Shown piece by piece: positions 1 to 6,722 of a stretch of DNA of 6,925 nt (the stretch's first letter is position 1; every line of letters begins with the position of its first letter). A program made the translations under genes and the position numbers. Origin of the DNA: Bacillota bacterium (lineage in GTDB: Bacteria > Bacillota > Desulfotomaculia > Desulfotomaculales > Desulfallaceae); NCBI GenBank assembly GCA_009781965.1, contig WQUS01000083.1, positions 1 to 6,925 on the forward strand, in the 5' to 3' direction. Below the pieces are notes generated by a model. The model ran no database searches and was not told the DNA's origin. It saw only the letters and a list, made by a program, of their open reading frames with translations.

Positions 1-1902
1 GAAACTGAGCTCGTCTTCCAGTTCGCCGCTGTTGGTGATCTCGCCGGTAACCGGATCGTAAATGGCGACTGTTTCGCCCGGTTGATAAATGATGCCTTCG
101 TCCCGCAGCTTGGTATGGATGTTGTGGGGGGCGTCGTGGTCCACCAGATAGCCTTCAATGACGGCCCGGCGGTAGGAATACTCAAATACCGGCTTGCCGA
201 ATATCTCAGTGGTATGCAGGGCGGGGGTGGCGGTCAGGGCGATTTTTGCGGCGTCAAAGTATTCTACCACCGAGCGGTATTTGCTCACATAATCTCTTTG
301 ATTGCGGTAAAGCTGTTCGTTATCGCCCATCTCCCGGTCCAGAATGTAACCGCGGTGGGCTTCGTCAATGACGATCAGGTCATAGTCGGCCACCGAGGGC
401 ATGGTATCCGTATCATTGTACAGGATCCGCTGTACCAGGCTTTGCACGGTAGCCACGTGGATTTTGGTTTCTTTGTCGATGTCCTGATCGTCCAGATTTT
501 TAATATCGTAAATCTCATTCAGGGTCATCAGATCTTCGATTTTGACTTCCTTAAAAACATCCTGGGCTTGTTCCCCAAGGGCGGTGCGGTCAACCAGAAA
601 CAGGATTCTTTTGAAGCGCCCGGATTTCAGGAAACGGTAAATCAGGCCCAGCACGGTACGGGTTTTGCCCGTGCCGGTGGCCATGGCCAACAAAGCGGTG
701 GGCCGGCCGGCAACGATGGCTGCCTCGGCCTTGGCGATGGCTTCCAGCTGATAAGGGCGGAGATTCAGGCCATCCGGGTCCCGGAGCAAATCGTAAGGGG
801 CTGCGGCCAGATTCCGGTTGGCGGCGGCAATGTCCTGGTCCAGCAGGTCCAATAAATCCCGGGGGCTGTACCAGCCGTGGAGCGCGCGGGGGATGTTGGA
901 TTCCTGCCGGGCGTCCCGGAACCAGACGCCGGATTTGGTTTCCAGCTGTTTCAGGTAGGGCCTGCCGTTGGCGGCGAAGAGGAAGGGCGCTTTGTATGGG
1001 CCCCAGCTATTAATCACGTACTCCGCGTGCTCCTCTTTAATGCCCCTGCTGTAGTCACGGCATTGGTTGTTAATGACGGAGGAGATATCCGTGTGGAACG
1101 GCTTGGCCTCCACCACGCCCACCAGTTTTAGTCCCGCGAAAAGGGCGTAGTCGGCACTGCCCCATTTGCAAACGGTTGAATCGGTGGGCCATTCAGCAAT
1201 GGCCAAATTGTGGCCTTTTTGGGGCCGCGTCCCCTTGGCATAACGGAGCTCTTCGGTGTTTGCCTCCCAGCCTACTTGGTACAGTTGCTGATCAATCAGA
1301 TAGCGGGTTTCTTTTTCCGACAGTTTGAGACCGCGGAGGGCCTGGTCAGCCCGTTTTTTGCGTTCCGCCGCTTTAACCGCCTGGTCAATGTCCGGGGATA
1401 AAGAAGCTGCTAAAGCCTGGCTGAGTTCGGCGGTCAGCTTTTCGTTTGCCGCCGCAAGCGCTGCATAATCAGGAGCCTGCGGAATATTTGGGGGCAGCAC
1501 AAAGTCAGCCGGTTCATATGTATAGTCGCCGTAGGTTTGCATAAACCAAACCGACAGTGAAAAAGCCATTTGCAATAAGGCTACGCAATCTTCAACCGAG
1601 CCGTACCCTTCATGGACCGCTAAATTGCGCTTTCTGCGCAAAGTGTGCAGTAAGTTGCTGATTTCCTGGGGCAGCATTTCTTCCCGCTGCAGCGCCTTGA
1701 TTCGGTTGGCGAAAGTGTTGTGGGGGTCGGGAGGCGGCGTCAGGCCATCCAGTTCAAACATGTAGTTGACCACCGTTTCCGCCAGAGCGCCCAGTTTAAA
1801 TAGACAAGCGTTGGGGTCGGAGTACAAGTAGCCTTCCGCCAGGCCGCCCAGTTTCTCCAGTACCGGGAATCGCGCTGCTAAAAACGAAAAGTTACTGTTC
1901 AC
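1..1902 (-). CDS. hsdR: Type I restriction enzyme R subunit (HsdR), N-terminal 634 residues, truncated by window edge
   Basis: This is the ATP-dependent DNA translocase and endonuclease subunit of a type I restriction-modification complex, which cuts DNA lacking the host methylation mark. The frame is open from the GTG at 1902-1900 to base 1 with no stop. The start is supported by AGGAGG five bases upstream. Residues 1 to about 115 resemble DUF4145 and contain RNLAVH (92-97). The nuclease domain follows, with a PD-(D/E)xK set at D251, E265 and K267 (GVVEAKP). The motor has RPYQ (382-385), Walker A ATGTGKT (408-414), an FLVDRTALGEQ stretch typical of HsdR, DEAH (513-516) and TATP (557-560). 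Family members usually have about 1000-1150 residues, so the second RecA domain and C-terminus lie outside the window. No hsdM or hsdS gene is visible; they may lie beyond base 1. The gene is transcribed divergently from the telA operon. Function is confident; activity of the whole system cannot be judged here. Confidence 0.93.
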   Translation of the reverse strand, partial: MNSNFSFLAARFPVLEKLGGLAEGYLYSDPNACLFKLGALAETVVNYMFELDGLTPPPDPHNTFANRIKALQREEMLPQEISNLLHTLRRKRNLAVHEGYGSVEDCVALLQMAFSLSVWFMQTYGDYTYEPADFVLPPNIPQAPDYAALAAANEKLTAELSQALAASLSPDIDQAVKAAERKKRADQALRGLKLSEKETRYLIDQQLYQVGWEANTEELRYAKGTRPQKGHNLAIAEWPTDSTVCKWGSADYALFAGLKLVGVVEAKPFHTDISSVINNQCRDYSRGIKEEHAEYVINSWGPYKAPFLFAANGRPYLKQLETKSGVWFRDARQESNIPRALHGWYSPRDLLDLLDQDIAAANRNLAAAPYDLLRDPDGLNLRPYQLEAIAKAEAAIVAGRPTALLAMATGTGKTRTVLGLIYRFLKSGRFKRILFLVDRTALGEQAQDVFKEVKIEDLMTLNEIYDIKNLDDQDIDKETKIHVATVQSLVQRILYNDTDTMPSVADYDLIVIDEAHRGYILDREMGDNEQLYRNQRDYVSKYRSVVEYFDAAKIALTATPALHTTEIFGKPVFEYSYRRAVIEGYLVDHDAPHNIHTKLRDEGIIYQPGETVAIYDPVTGEITNSGELEDELSF

Positions 1903-1907
1903 GGCGT

Positions 1908-1913
1908 CCTCCT
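1908..1913 (-). promoter_or_regulatory. Ribosome binding site of hsdR
   Basis: The minus strand reads AAAAAAGGAGGACGCCGTG. The perfect AGGAGG lies five bases before GTG, which fixes the non-ATG start of hsdR at 1902. No nearby in-frame ATG is better placed. Confidence 0.85.
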
Positions 1914-1920
1914 TTTTTAT

Positions 1921-1940
1921 TGCGTCATATTGCGTCATAT
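1921..1940. repeat. Tandem duplication of the 10-mer TGCGTCATAT
   Basis: TGCGTCATAT occurs twice head to tail at 1921-1930 and 1931-1940, exactly one helical turn apart. If the hsdR promoter is placed correctly, these copies fall in the hsdR leader. They could be paired regulator half-sites or a simple replication-slippage duplication. Confidence 0.6.
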
Positions 1941-1967
1941 AGATATAGTTCAGGATGAATTATATCT
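1941..1967. promoter_or_regulatory. 27-bp imperfect palindrome, candidate operator between divergent genes
   Basis: Outer arms AGATATA (1941-1947) and TATATCT (1961-1967) are exact reverse complements, and inner arms TTCA (1949-1952) and TGAA (1956-1959) also match. Eleven of twelve positions pair around a 3-base centre; only 1948/1960 do not. The size and symmetry fit a site for a dimeric transcription factor. It lies between hsdR and the telA operon and overlaps the putative hsdR -10 box. No regulator gene is in the window, so the binding protein is unknown. Confidence 0.45.
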
Positions 1968-1989
1968 TCCCTCTTTTGTTTTCTGCCAA
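1959..1989 (-). promoter_or_regulatory. Candidate sigma-A-type promoter of hsdR
   Basis: On the minus strand TTGGCA (1989-1984) is followed after 19 bases by a perfect TATAAT (1964-1959). Transcription would start near 1952 and leave a leader of about 50 bases. The 19-base spacer is longer than the ideal 17, so the -10 box is the stronger part of the call. The -10 overlaps one arm of the palindrome at 1941-1967, which would let a bound protein block this promoter. Confidence 0.4.
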
Positions 1990-2002
1990 AATCCGATAAA
2001 AT
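1974..2002 (+). promoter_or_regulatory. Weak candidate promoter of the telA operon
   Basis: TAAAAT at 1997-2002 is the best-placed -10-like box for the 2034 gene, giving a start near 2009 and a leader of about 25 bases. The only -35-like matches are poor T-rich hexamers in 1974-1981 (TTTTGT with a 17-base spacer, or TTGTTT with 15). An activator or another sigma factor may be involved. Confidence 0.25.
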
Positions 2003-2033
2003 ATGTTCGTATAATTGAAGGAGGAATATTCAT

Positions 2034-3158
2034 ATGTCAGATATCGAACTTACCTTAAACGGGAACGATACCGGTGCTGCCGGGGCCGCTGTGGAACCTA
2101 CAGATCTGGTGACTATTCGGCAACAGGCGGCTTTGCTGACCCCGGAGGAGGAGCAAAAAGTCGATGAATTTGCGGCGAAAATAGACCTCCATGATACGGC
2201 GATGATTGCCCGTTACGGTGAAGTAGCCCAATCCAGATCCGCGCAATTTTCCGAATCCGTCCTCAATGGCGTCAAAGGAAGGGATCTGGATGCGATCGGC
2301 GATATGATCACCGCTCTGGTTGTGGAAATCAAAGGCTTTAAACCGGAAGAGGAAAAGAAAGGCTTAAGCCGCCTTTTCCAAAAGGGCCGCAACTATGTGG
2401 AAGAAATGCGCGCTCGCTACAACGACGTCAGCAAGAACATCGACGCCGTCAGTGATACGCTCAAAGGCCATCGCCTCACCCTTCTCGCAGATGTGACGGT
2501 GCTGGATAAACTTTTTGAAAGTAACCTTCAATACTTTAAAGAACTTACGATGTACATTGCCGCCGGCAAACAAAAGCTTGCCGATGTGGAAAATGGCGAA
2601 CTGCGCGCATTACAGCAAAAAGCTGCCGCCAGCGGCTTGCAGGAAGACGCCCAGCGCGCCGGCGACCTTGCCGAACAGTGTAACCGCTTTGAGAAACGGA
2701 TCTATGATCTGGAGCTTACGCGCACTATTTGCATCCAAATGGCGCCGCAAATCCGGATGATTCAGAACACCGACTTAGTGATGGCGGACAAAATCCAGAC
2801 CTCTGTCGCCAATACCATTCCCCTCTGGAAGAACCAGATTCTTTTGGCTCTGGGGCTGGAGCACAGTAAGCGCGCCATCCAGGCCCAACAGCAAGTAAGC
2901 GAAATTACTAACCGGCTGCTTAAGGAAAATGCCGAAAAACTGAAGCTGAATACTATCGAAGCCGCTCGCGAATCCGAGCGCGGCATTGTCGACATTGAGA
3001 CCCTTGTCCAAACCAATGAGAACATCATTGCCACCCTTGACGAGGTGCTTGTGATCCAGCAACAAGGCAAGGAGCGCCGCCGCGAGGCGGAGCAGCAACT
3101 GGTGCAAATCGAGAATCAGCTCAAAACTCGTCTTATCGCCCCGCGCGAGCCGGCCTAA
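2034..3158 (+). CDS. telA: TelA-family (toxic anion resistance / YceH-YaaN type) protein
   Basis: This 374-residue soluble, highly charged, mostly helical protein has no signal peptide or membrane segment, so it should be cytoplasmic. The family signature is clear in the C-terminal half: LTRT (228-231), the MAPQIRMIQ block (236-244) and NTIPLWKNQ (260-268), followed by a charged coiled-coil-like region to the end. The length fits the usual 350-400 residues. The family is named from plasmid tellurite-resistance loci, and Bacillus subtilis paralogues YaaN and YceH belong to it; its biochemical activity is not firmly known. The start is supported by AGGAGG at 2019-2024, nine bases before ATG. 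It is the first gene of a three-gene operon, 44 bases before a membrane protein gene. The family call is confident; a role in tellurite resistance here is not shown, and a general envelope-stress role is equally plausible. Confidence 0.92.
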   Translation: MSDIELTLNGNDTGAAGAAVEPTDLVTIRQQAALLTPEEEQKVDEFAAKIDLHDTAMIARYGEVAQSRSAQFSESVLNGVKGRDLDAIGDMITALVVEIKGFKPEEEKKGLSRLFQKGRNYVEEMRARYNDVSKNIDAVSDTLKGHRLTLLADVTVLDKLFESNLQYFKELTMYIAAGKQKLADVENGELRALQQKAAASGLQEDAQRAGDLAEQCNRFEKRIYDLELTRTICIQMAPQIRMIQNTDLVMADKIQTSVANTIPLWKNQILLALGLEHSKRAIQAQQQVSEITNRLLKENAEKLKLNTIEAARESERGIVDIETLVQTNENIIATLDEVLVIQQQGKERRREAEQQLVQIENQLKTRLIAPREPA

Positions 3159-3202
3159 GCAGCTGATTGATCAACCGGTTCCTCAACTGAAAGGAAGGCC
3201 TC

Positions 3203-3943
3203 ATGAAAATATTCGGTTTGGTTCTGATTGTTATCGGCGTTGTCGCAGCCATGATCCTGCAGTGGGCTGAAATCACAATTATCATTCAGCTGGGTATCCG
3301 CACCTTCTCCATGCTTCGGATGATAGCGGTCCTGATTGCCGGCATCGGTGTTATTGTAACGGTCATCGGCTTCGGCCGGAATATTCGGGTGTATTTCGCG
3401 CAGATAACCGCGGCCAAACAAATTGCCGCCAGCCGGGAAGCGGAATCCCGGCCTACTTTGTCCTATTCGGCGGCTGCCTATGACCCGGCGGATATCAGAC
3501 AGCGGCTGGAGCAGCTAAGCCAAAAACGCTCTGACCTAACCGGTTTGTTAAAGAAGTGTATCGAACAAATGGATGCTATGGATAGACGCCAAGCACGGCT
3601 TAAAGAGCTGCTTGATCTTAACGCGGCGGAATATTTGCGTAACACCGAAGAGTTGCTGGGTGAAGTGGAACAGTATCTCTGTAAAAATTTCCGTAAGATT
3701 ATCAATCGCGGCATTGTCTCTGAACTGGATGACGATCGCCTTTTTGCCAGTGACGGCAAATACGCGACTGACGCGGAGCTTATTGAAGCGGTCCTGGCCG
3801 ATAATCAGCGGGAGTTGGACAATATCAAAAAGTTCCTGGCCGATCTCGCCGAACTGATTAGCGAGAATCACGATAATGCGGAAACCACCCTGGAAGCATG
3901 GATGTCGATCATCCGTGACTCGTTGAAAAAAGAGGAGGCTTGA
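3203..3943 (+). CDS. Membrane protein with two N-terminal hydrophobic segments and cytoplasmic coiled coil (XpaC-like position in TelA operon)
   Basis: I do not recognise this 246-residue protein by a specific motif. Residues about 4-19 and 40-57 are hydrophobic and separated by a short polar loop, which suggests a helical hairpin anchored in the membrane. A basic stretch follows (R59, R62, K72, R78), consistent with the large C-terminal part being cytoplasmic. Residues about 97-137 form a heptad-like coiled coil rich in L, K, E and R, and the rest is charged and helical. An AAGGAAGG ribosome binding site (3191-3198) precedes the ATG. The gene sits between telA and a vWA lipoprotein gene, with only five bases before the next start. 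In Bacilli, TelA-family genes often pair with xpaC, which also encodes an N-terminally membrane-anchored protein. This one occupies the same position and could be a distant relative, but I cannot show homology by eye. A scaffold linking TelA to the lipoprotein is an inference. Confidence 0.8.
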   Translation: MKIFGLVLIVIGVVAAMILQWAEITIIIQLGIRTFSMLRMIAVLIAGIGVIVTVIGFGRNIRVYFAQITAAKQIAASREAESRPTLSYSAAAYDPADIRQRLEQLSQKRSDLTGLLKKCIEQMDAMDRRQARLKELLDLNAAEYLRNTEELLGEVEQYLCKNFRKIINRGIVSELDDDRLFASDGKYATDAELIEAVLADNQRELDNIKKFLADLAELISENHDNAETTLEAWMSIIRDSLKKEEA

Positions 3944-3948
3944 GCAAC

Positions 3949-5646
3949 ATGCATAGAGCGGGTTATATCTGTATCCTATCCATCATGCTCATCTTGGCCG
4001 GCGCCCTGGCCGGTTGTGGCGTTACCACCGTTACCACCAGTAACCCTGATCGCGTCGCTGCCCTAAGCTATGATAACGCTGAAAAAGAGTTGAATACTCT
4101 GGCCACCAAAGTCTCCGTCAGCACTGTCGCCGCCCCGCTTGATATCTACAAGCCTGAGGCGTCAGGCGCCGTCAAACTGGCCGATATCAGCACCTTTCCC
4201 ATTACCGTAGAGGGCCGCGGGCAAATCAATATCGAAGTGGCCGCGGCCACTGAAATGTCCTCTGCCGCGCCTGATGACTGGATGAATATTGTCGCTCAGA
4301 AATTCAACGCTCAGCACATGCAGCTCAATGGCAAAACCGTCTCGGTAACGATACGCAAGATCACTTCCGGCGAGGTGGTCACTTATATGCTCGACGGCGG
4401 CTATCGCCCCGATGTCTATGCCCCCTCTAATTACGCTTGGGGAGAAATGTTAAAAGCCAAAGGGCTGGGCGTGGTCGTCCTTACCGATCGCCTTATCGGC
4501 AATACGGCCGGTATCCTCATGGAAAAAGCAACCTACGACGCTTTTACCGCAAAATACGGCAAAGTTACGGTAGACAAAGTGCTGGAAGCCAGCCTGGCCG
4601 GTGACCTTACCTTTGCTTACACAAACCCATTTACCAGCTCAACCGGTCTCAACATCTTCACAGCGATGCTGCATGCTTTTGACCCCGGCAATCCGCTTTC
4701 CGCCAAGGCCGCAGGAAAATTGCTTGACTACCAGCGTCAATCACCCCCCGTGGCCTATACTACCGCCGTCCTGCGTGATCAAGCCGCCAAAGGCATCATC
4801 AAGGCGATGGTGATGGAGGAGCAAGCTTATCATAATACCCCTGAACTGAGCAGCTATGTCTATACCCCACAAGGTATCCGCCATGATCATCCGGTCTATA
4901 CTTTCGATTATGTGCCGCAAGAAAAACAAGCGGCGGCTAAACTTTTCGTAGAGTATTGCCAAAGCGCCGAAAGCCAAAAACTGGCTAATGAAAAAGGATT
5001 TAACCTCCATAATGACTACAAAGGGCAAAGCCCCGGTCTTGACGGCGCCGGCTTCCTGGCCGCTCAGAAGCTCTGGAAACAGAACAAAGACGGCGGACGC
5101 CCTATTATAGCCGTATTCGTGGCCGATGTTTCCGGCAGCATGGATGGTTTACCTATCAATGCGCTCAAAGATTCATTGGTGTCAGCGGCAAACTACATTG
5201 GCTCCGGTAATTATATCGGCTTAGTTTCCTATTCCAGTAACGTAATCATCAATTTACCGATCAAAGCCTTTGACGACACGCAACGGGCCTATTTCTCTGG
5301 GGCCGTCAAGTCCTTGAGCGCCGGCGGCGCCACCGCCAGCTACGACGCCGTATTGATTGCGCTGCAAATGCTGTTGGAAAAGCAAAAAGAAGTCCCGGAC
5401 GCTAAACTGATGTTGTTCATTCTAAGTGATGGCCAACAAAACGAAGGGTACAGTTTAGACCGCATTACCCCTTTGGTTGGCGGTTTGCAAATACCGATCT
5501 ACAGTATCGGCTACAATTTGGATAGCGGCGGCTCTGCAGAGGGCGAGCTGGGTAAACTCAGCCGCATCAATGAAGCTGTGCTTATTAACGCCAGGAGCGA
5601 AGATTTAATCAACCAACTCCGCAATCTCTTCAATGTTCAGATGTGA
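3949..5646 (+). CDS. Lipoprotein with substrate-binding-protein-like domain fused to a vWA (MIDAS) domain
   Basis: This is a 565-residue exported lipoprotein. A hydrophobic signal (about 6-21) ends in lipobox LAGC, so C23 is the likely lipidated residue. Residues about 60-370 resemble a bacterial extracellular solute-binding protein, with GYRPDVYAPSN (151-161) and TNPFTSSTGLN (225-235), the latter like ligand-loop motifs of type II binding proteins. The C-terminal vWA domain has a complete metal-ion-dependent adhesion site: DVSGS (393-397), T462 in GGATAS, and D494 in LSDG. vWA domains with this site usually bind protein partners through a divalent cation. I chose ATG 3949 because AGGAGG (3933-3938) is ten bases upstream. 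A TTG at 3940 overlaps the previous stop and lies one base from the same site, so it is unlikely. It is last in the telA operon, and no permease or ATPase gene is adjacent, arguing for sensing or assembly rather than transport. Confidence 0.9.
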   Translation: MHRAGYICILSIMLILAGALAGCGVTTVTTSNPDRVAALSYDNAEKELNTLATKVSVSTVAAPLDIYKPEASGAVKLADISTFPITVEGRGQINIEVAAATEMSSAAPDDWMNIVAQKFNAQHMQLNGKTVSVTIRKITSGEVVTYMLDGGYRPDVYAPSNYAWGEMLKAKGLGVVVLTDRLIGNTAGILMEKATYDAFTAKYGKVTVDKVLEASLAGDLTFAYTNPFTSSTGLNIFTAMLHAFDPGNPLSAKAAGKLLDYQRQSPPVAYTTAVLRDQAAKGIIKAMVMEEQAYHNTPELSSYVYTPQGIRHDHPVYTFDYVPQEKQAAAKLFVEYCQSAESQKLANEKGFNLHNDYKGQSPGLDGAGFLAAQKLWKQNKDGGRPIIAVFVADVSGSMDGLPINALKDSLVSAANYIGSGNYIGLVSYSSNVIINLPIKAFDDTQRAYFSGAVKSLSAGGATASYDAVLIALQMLLEKQKEVPDAKLMLFILSDGQQNEGYSLDRITPLVGGLQIPIYSIGYNLDSGGSAEGELGKLSRINEAVLINARSEDLINQLRNLFNVQM

Positions 5647-5840
5647 GGGTGGTAGAATAAATACTGCGAGCGCCAAAGGAAGTGATTGTGATGCCGGACC
5701 GGGATAAATTCGGCGACCAATTAATGTTGACTTTATGGTGCTTTTTGGCTGCCGTTTCCCCGGAAAAAATTCTTTCAAAAAACGGCAAACTGTGTCAAAA
5801 TAATATGGTGAGTACAAGTTATGGCGAAGGAGGTGTTTTT
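5647..5840. other. 194-nt gap between vWA lipoprotein and rhodanese genes, no clear promoter or terminator
   Basis: I see no intrinsic terminator after the vWA gene and no convincing -35/-10 pair. TTGACT at 5727-5732 lacks a partner -10, and TAATAT at 5801-5806 lacks a -35. An inverted repeat TGCCGTTT (5750-5757) / AAACGGCA (5780-5787) with a 22-base loop is present but has no T-run after it. The frame of the downstream gene stays open from GTG 5682 through this gap. Read-through from the telA operon is therefore possible. Confidence 0.4.
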
Positions 5841-6623
5841 ATGCTAAAAAAAGTCATCCTCATTTTAGCCGGCATATTGCTTTTTTCAGCAGTCGCTGCG
5901 GAAGCGGCGGACAAGACAATCGCTTTAATCGTCAATAATAAACAGGTTCAAGTTGTTCCCGCTCCTTTTATCCGCGACGGGCGGGTGTTTGTGCCCCTCG
6001 GCGCAGTTACTAAAACATTGGGCGCGCAAGCGGTTTGGGATGAAAAAAACTATGCCGTGCGGATCAATCAGAATCAACAAAGCCAACAAAATCAACCGAG
6101 CCTGGGCGACAGTTATTTAAAGGGGAAAAGCTTTTCTCAAGACGCTGGTGGCGGAATCCAAAATAATTTCATTACCGCGGAACAACTTAGAAACGTGCTT
6201 GATGATGACAAAGACGGCGATTTTGCGGACTACCGGGCCGGTCACAGCGGCGGTGATCAGATAGCTAATGATCCTTTGCTGGTGGACGTGAGAAATAAAG
6301 CTGATTATGATGCAAACCATATCCCCGGAGCGATCTGGATTGCCAGTGCTGAAAACATGGCTGCGCCGCAAAATGTGCAAGCATTGAAAAGTTTGCTGAA
6401 AGAACATGTTGCTGCCGGCGGCAGGAACGAGATCGTGGTTTATTGTTATACCGGCAATACTGCCGGCTTACTGGCCGGTGTTTTAGGGGCCCAGGGTTTG
6501 CCGATGAAAAGTCTGCGCTTTGGCTTTGATCTGAGCTGGAGCGGTACAGGCACAGTACCGCCCCCGATCTCCGCGCCCATGGAAAACAGTAACGGGCAAA
6601 CAGCAGCCTCATGTGGCGGGTGA
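5841..6623 (+). CDS. Secreted protein: copper-amine-oxidase N-terminal-like stalk domain plus rhodanese domain
   Basis: This 260-residue protein starts with a signal peptide (MLKKVILILAG..., likely cleaved after the AEA at 20-22). Residues about 25-76 match the copper amine oxidase N-terminal domain common on exported Firmicute proteins: a beta-rich module with V-N-N, R-D-G-R-V-F-V-P-L (45-53) and a W66-D67 pair. A glutamine-rich linker follows. Residues about 108-230 are a rhodanese, with LLVDVR (146-151), ANHIPGA (158-164) and active-site loop C202-YTGNT-A208. Single-domain rhodaneses move sulfane sulfur or act as redox or anion-binding modules. An insertion rich in D and G (121-135) separates the first strand from LLVDVR. 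The only cysteines are C202 and C258, the latter in the terminal SCGG. ATG 5841 was chosen because AGGAGG is seven bases upstream and the signal peptide then begins at residue 1; the in-frame GTG at 5682 would bury it. It may belong to the telA operon or stand alone. Confidence 0.88.
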   Translation: MLKKVILILAGILLFSAVAAEAADKTIALIVNNKQVQVVPAPFIRDGRVFVPLGAVTKTLGAQAVWDEKNYAVRINQNQQSQQNQPSLGDSYLKGKSFSQDAGGGIQNNFITAEQLRNVLDDDKDGDFADYRAGHSGGDQIANDPLLVDVRNKADYDANHIPGAIWIASAENMAAPQNVQALKSLLKEHVAAGGRNEIVVYCYTGNTAGLLAGVLGAQGLPMKSLRFGFDLSWSGTGTVPPPISAPMENSNGQTAASCGG

Positions 6624-6634
6624 GGGGGATAAAT

Positions 6635-6649
6635 TCCTCCGGCGGAGGA
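6635..6649. repeat. 15-bp perfect inverted repeat just after the rhodanese gene
   Basis: TCCTCCG (6635-6641) and CGGAGGA (6643-6649) are exact reverse complements around one central G. It begins eleven bases after the rhodanese stop and has no following T-run, so it is not an intrinsic terminator. It could form a short hairpin protecting the mRNA 3' end. Confidence 0.5.
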
Positions 6650-6688
6650 CTTAAAAAAGTTAAAGAAATAATGAACAAGGCGCAAATC

Positions 6689-6719
6689 AAGAGCGGTATG
6701 CAAACAGCCGCTCTTTTTT
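6689..6719 (+). terminator. Intrinsic (rho-independent) terminator after the rhodanese gene
   Basis: Stem arms AAGAGCGG (6689-6696) and CCGCTCTT (6708-6715) pair perfectly over eight bases with an 11-base loop. Six T residues run from 6714 to 6719. Lying 65 bases after the stop of the rhodanese gene, it ends that transcript and possibly the whole telA-to-rhodanese unit. Confidence 0.88.
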
Positions 6720-6722
6720 ATT

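Noticed and set aside
82..1401. Plus-strand open frames of 257, 84 and 63 codons
   Set aside because: They are antisense to hsdR, whose minus-strand frame is continuous and carries all expected motifs.
2010..2015. Perfect TATAAT upstream of telA
   Set aside because: It would start transcription within the ribosome binding site at 2019-2024, and no -35 box lies 16-18 bases upstream.
3940..3942. TTG as the start of the vWA lipoprotein
   Set aside because: It is one base from the AGGAGG, too close for initiation; ATG 3949 is ten bases away and gives a normal lipoprotein signal.
5750..5787. Inverted repeat TGCCGTTT/AAACGGCA as terminator of the telA operon
   Set aside because: The loop is 22 bases and no T-run follows on either strand.
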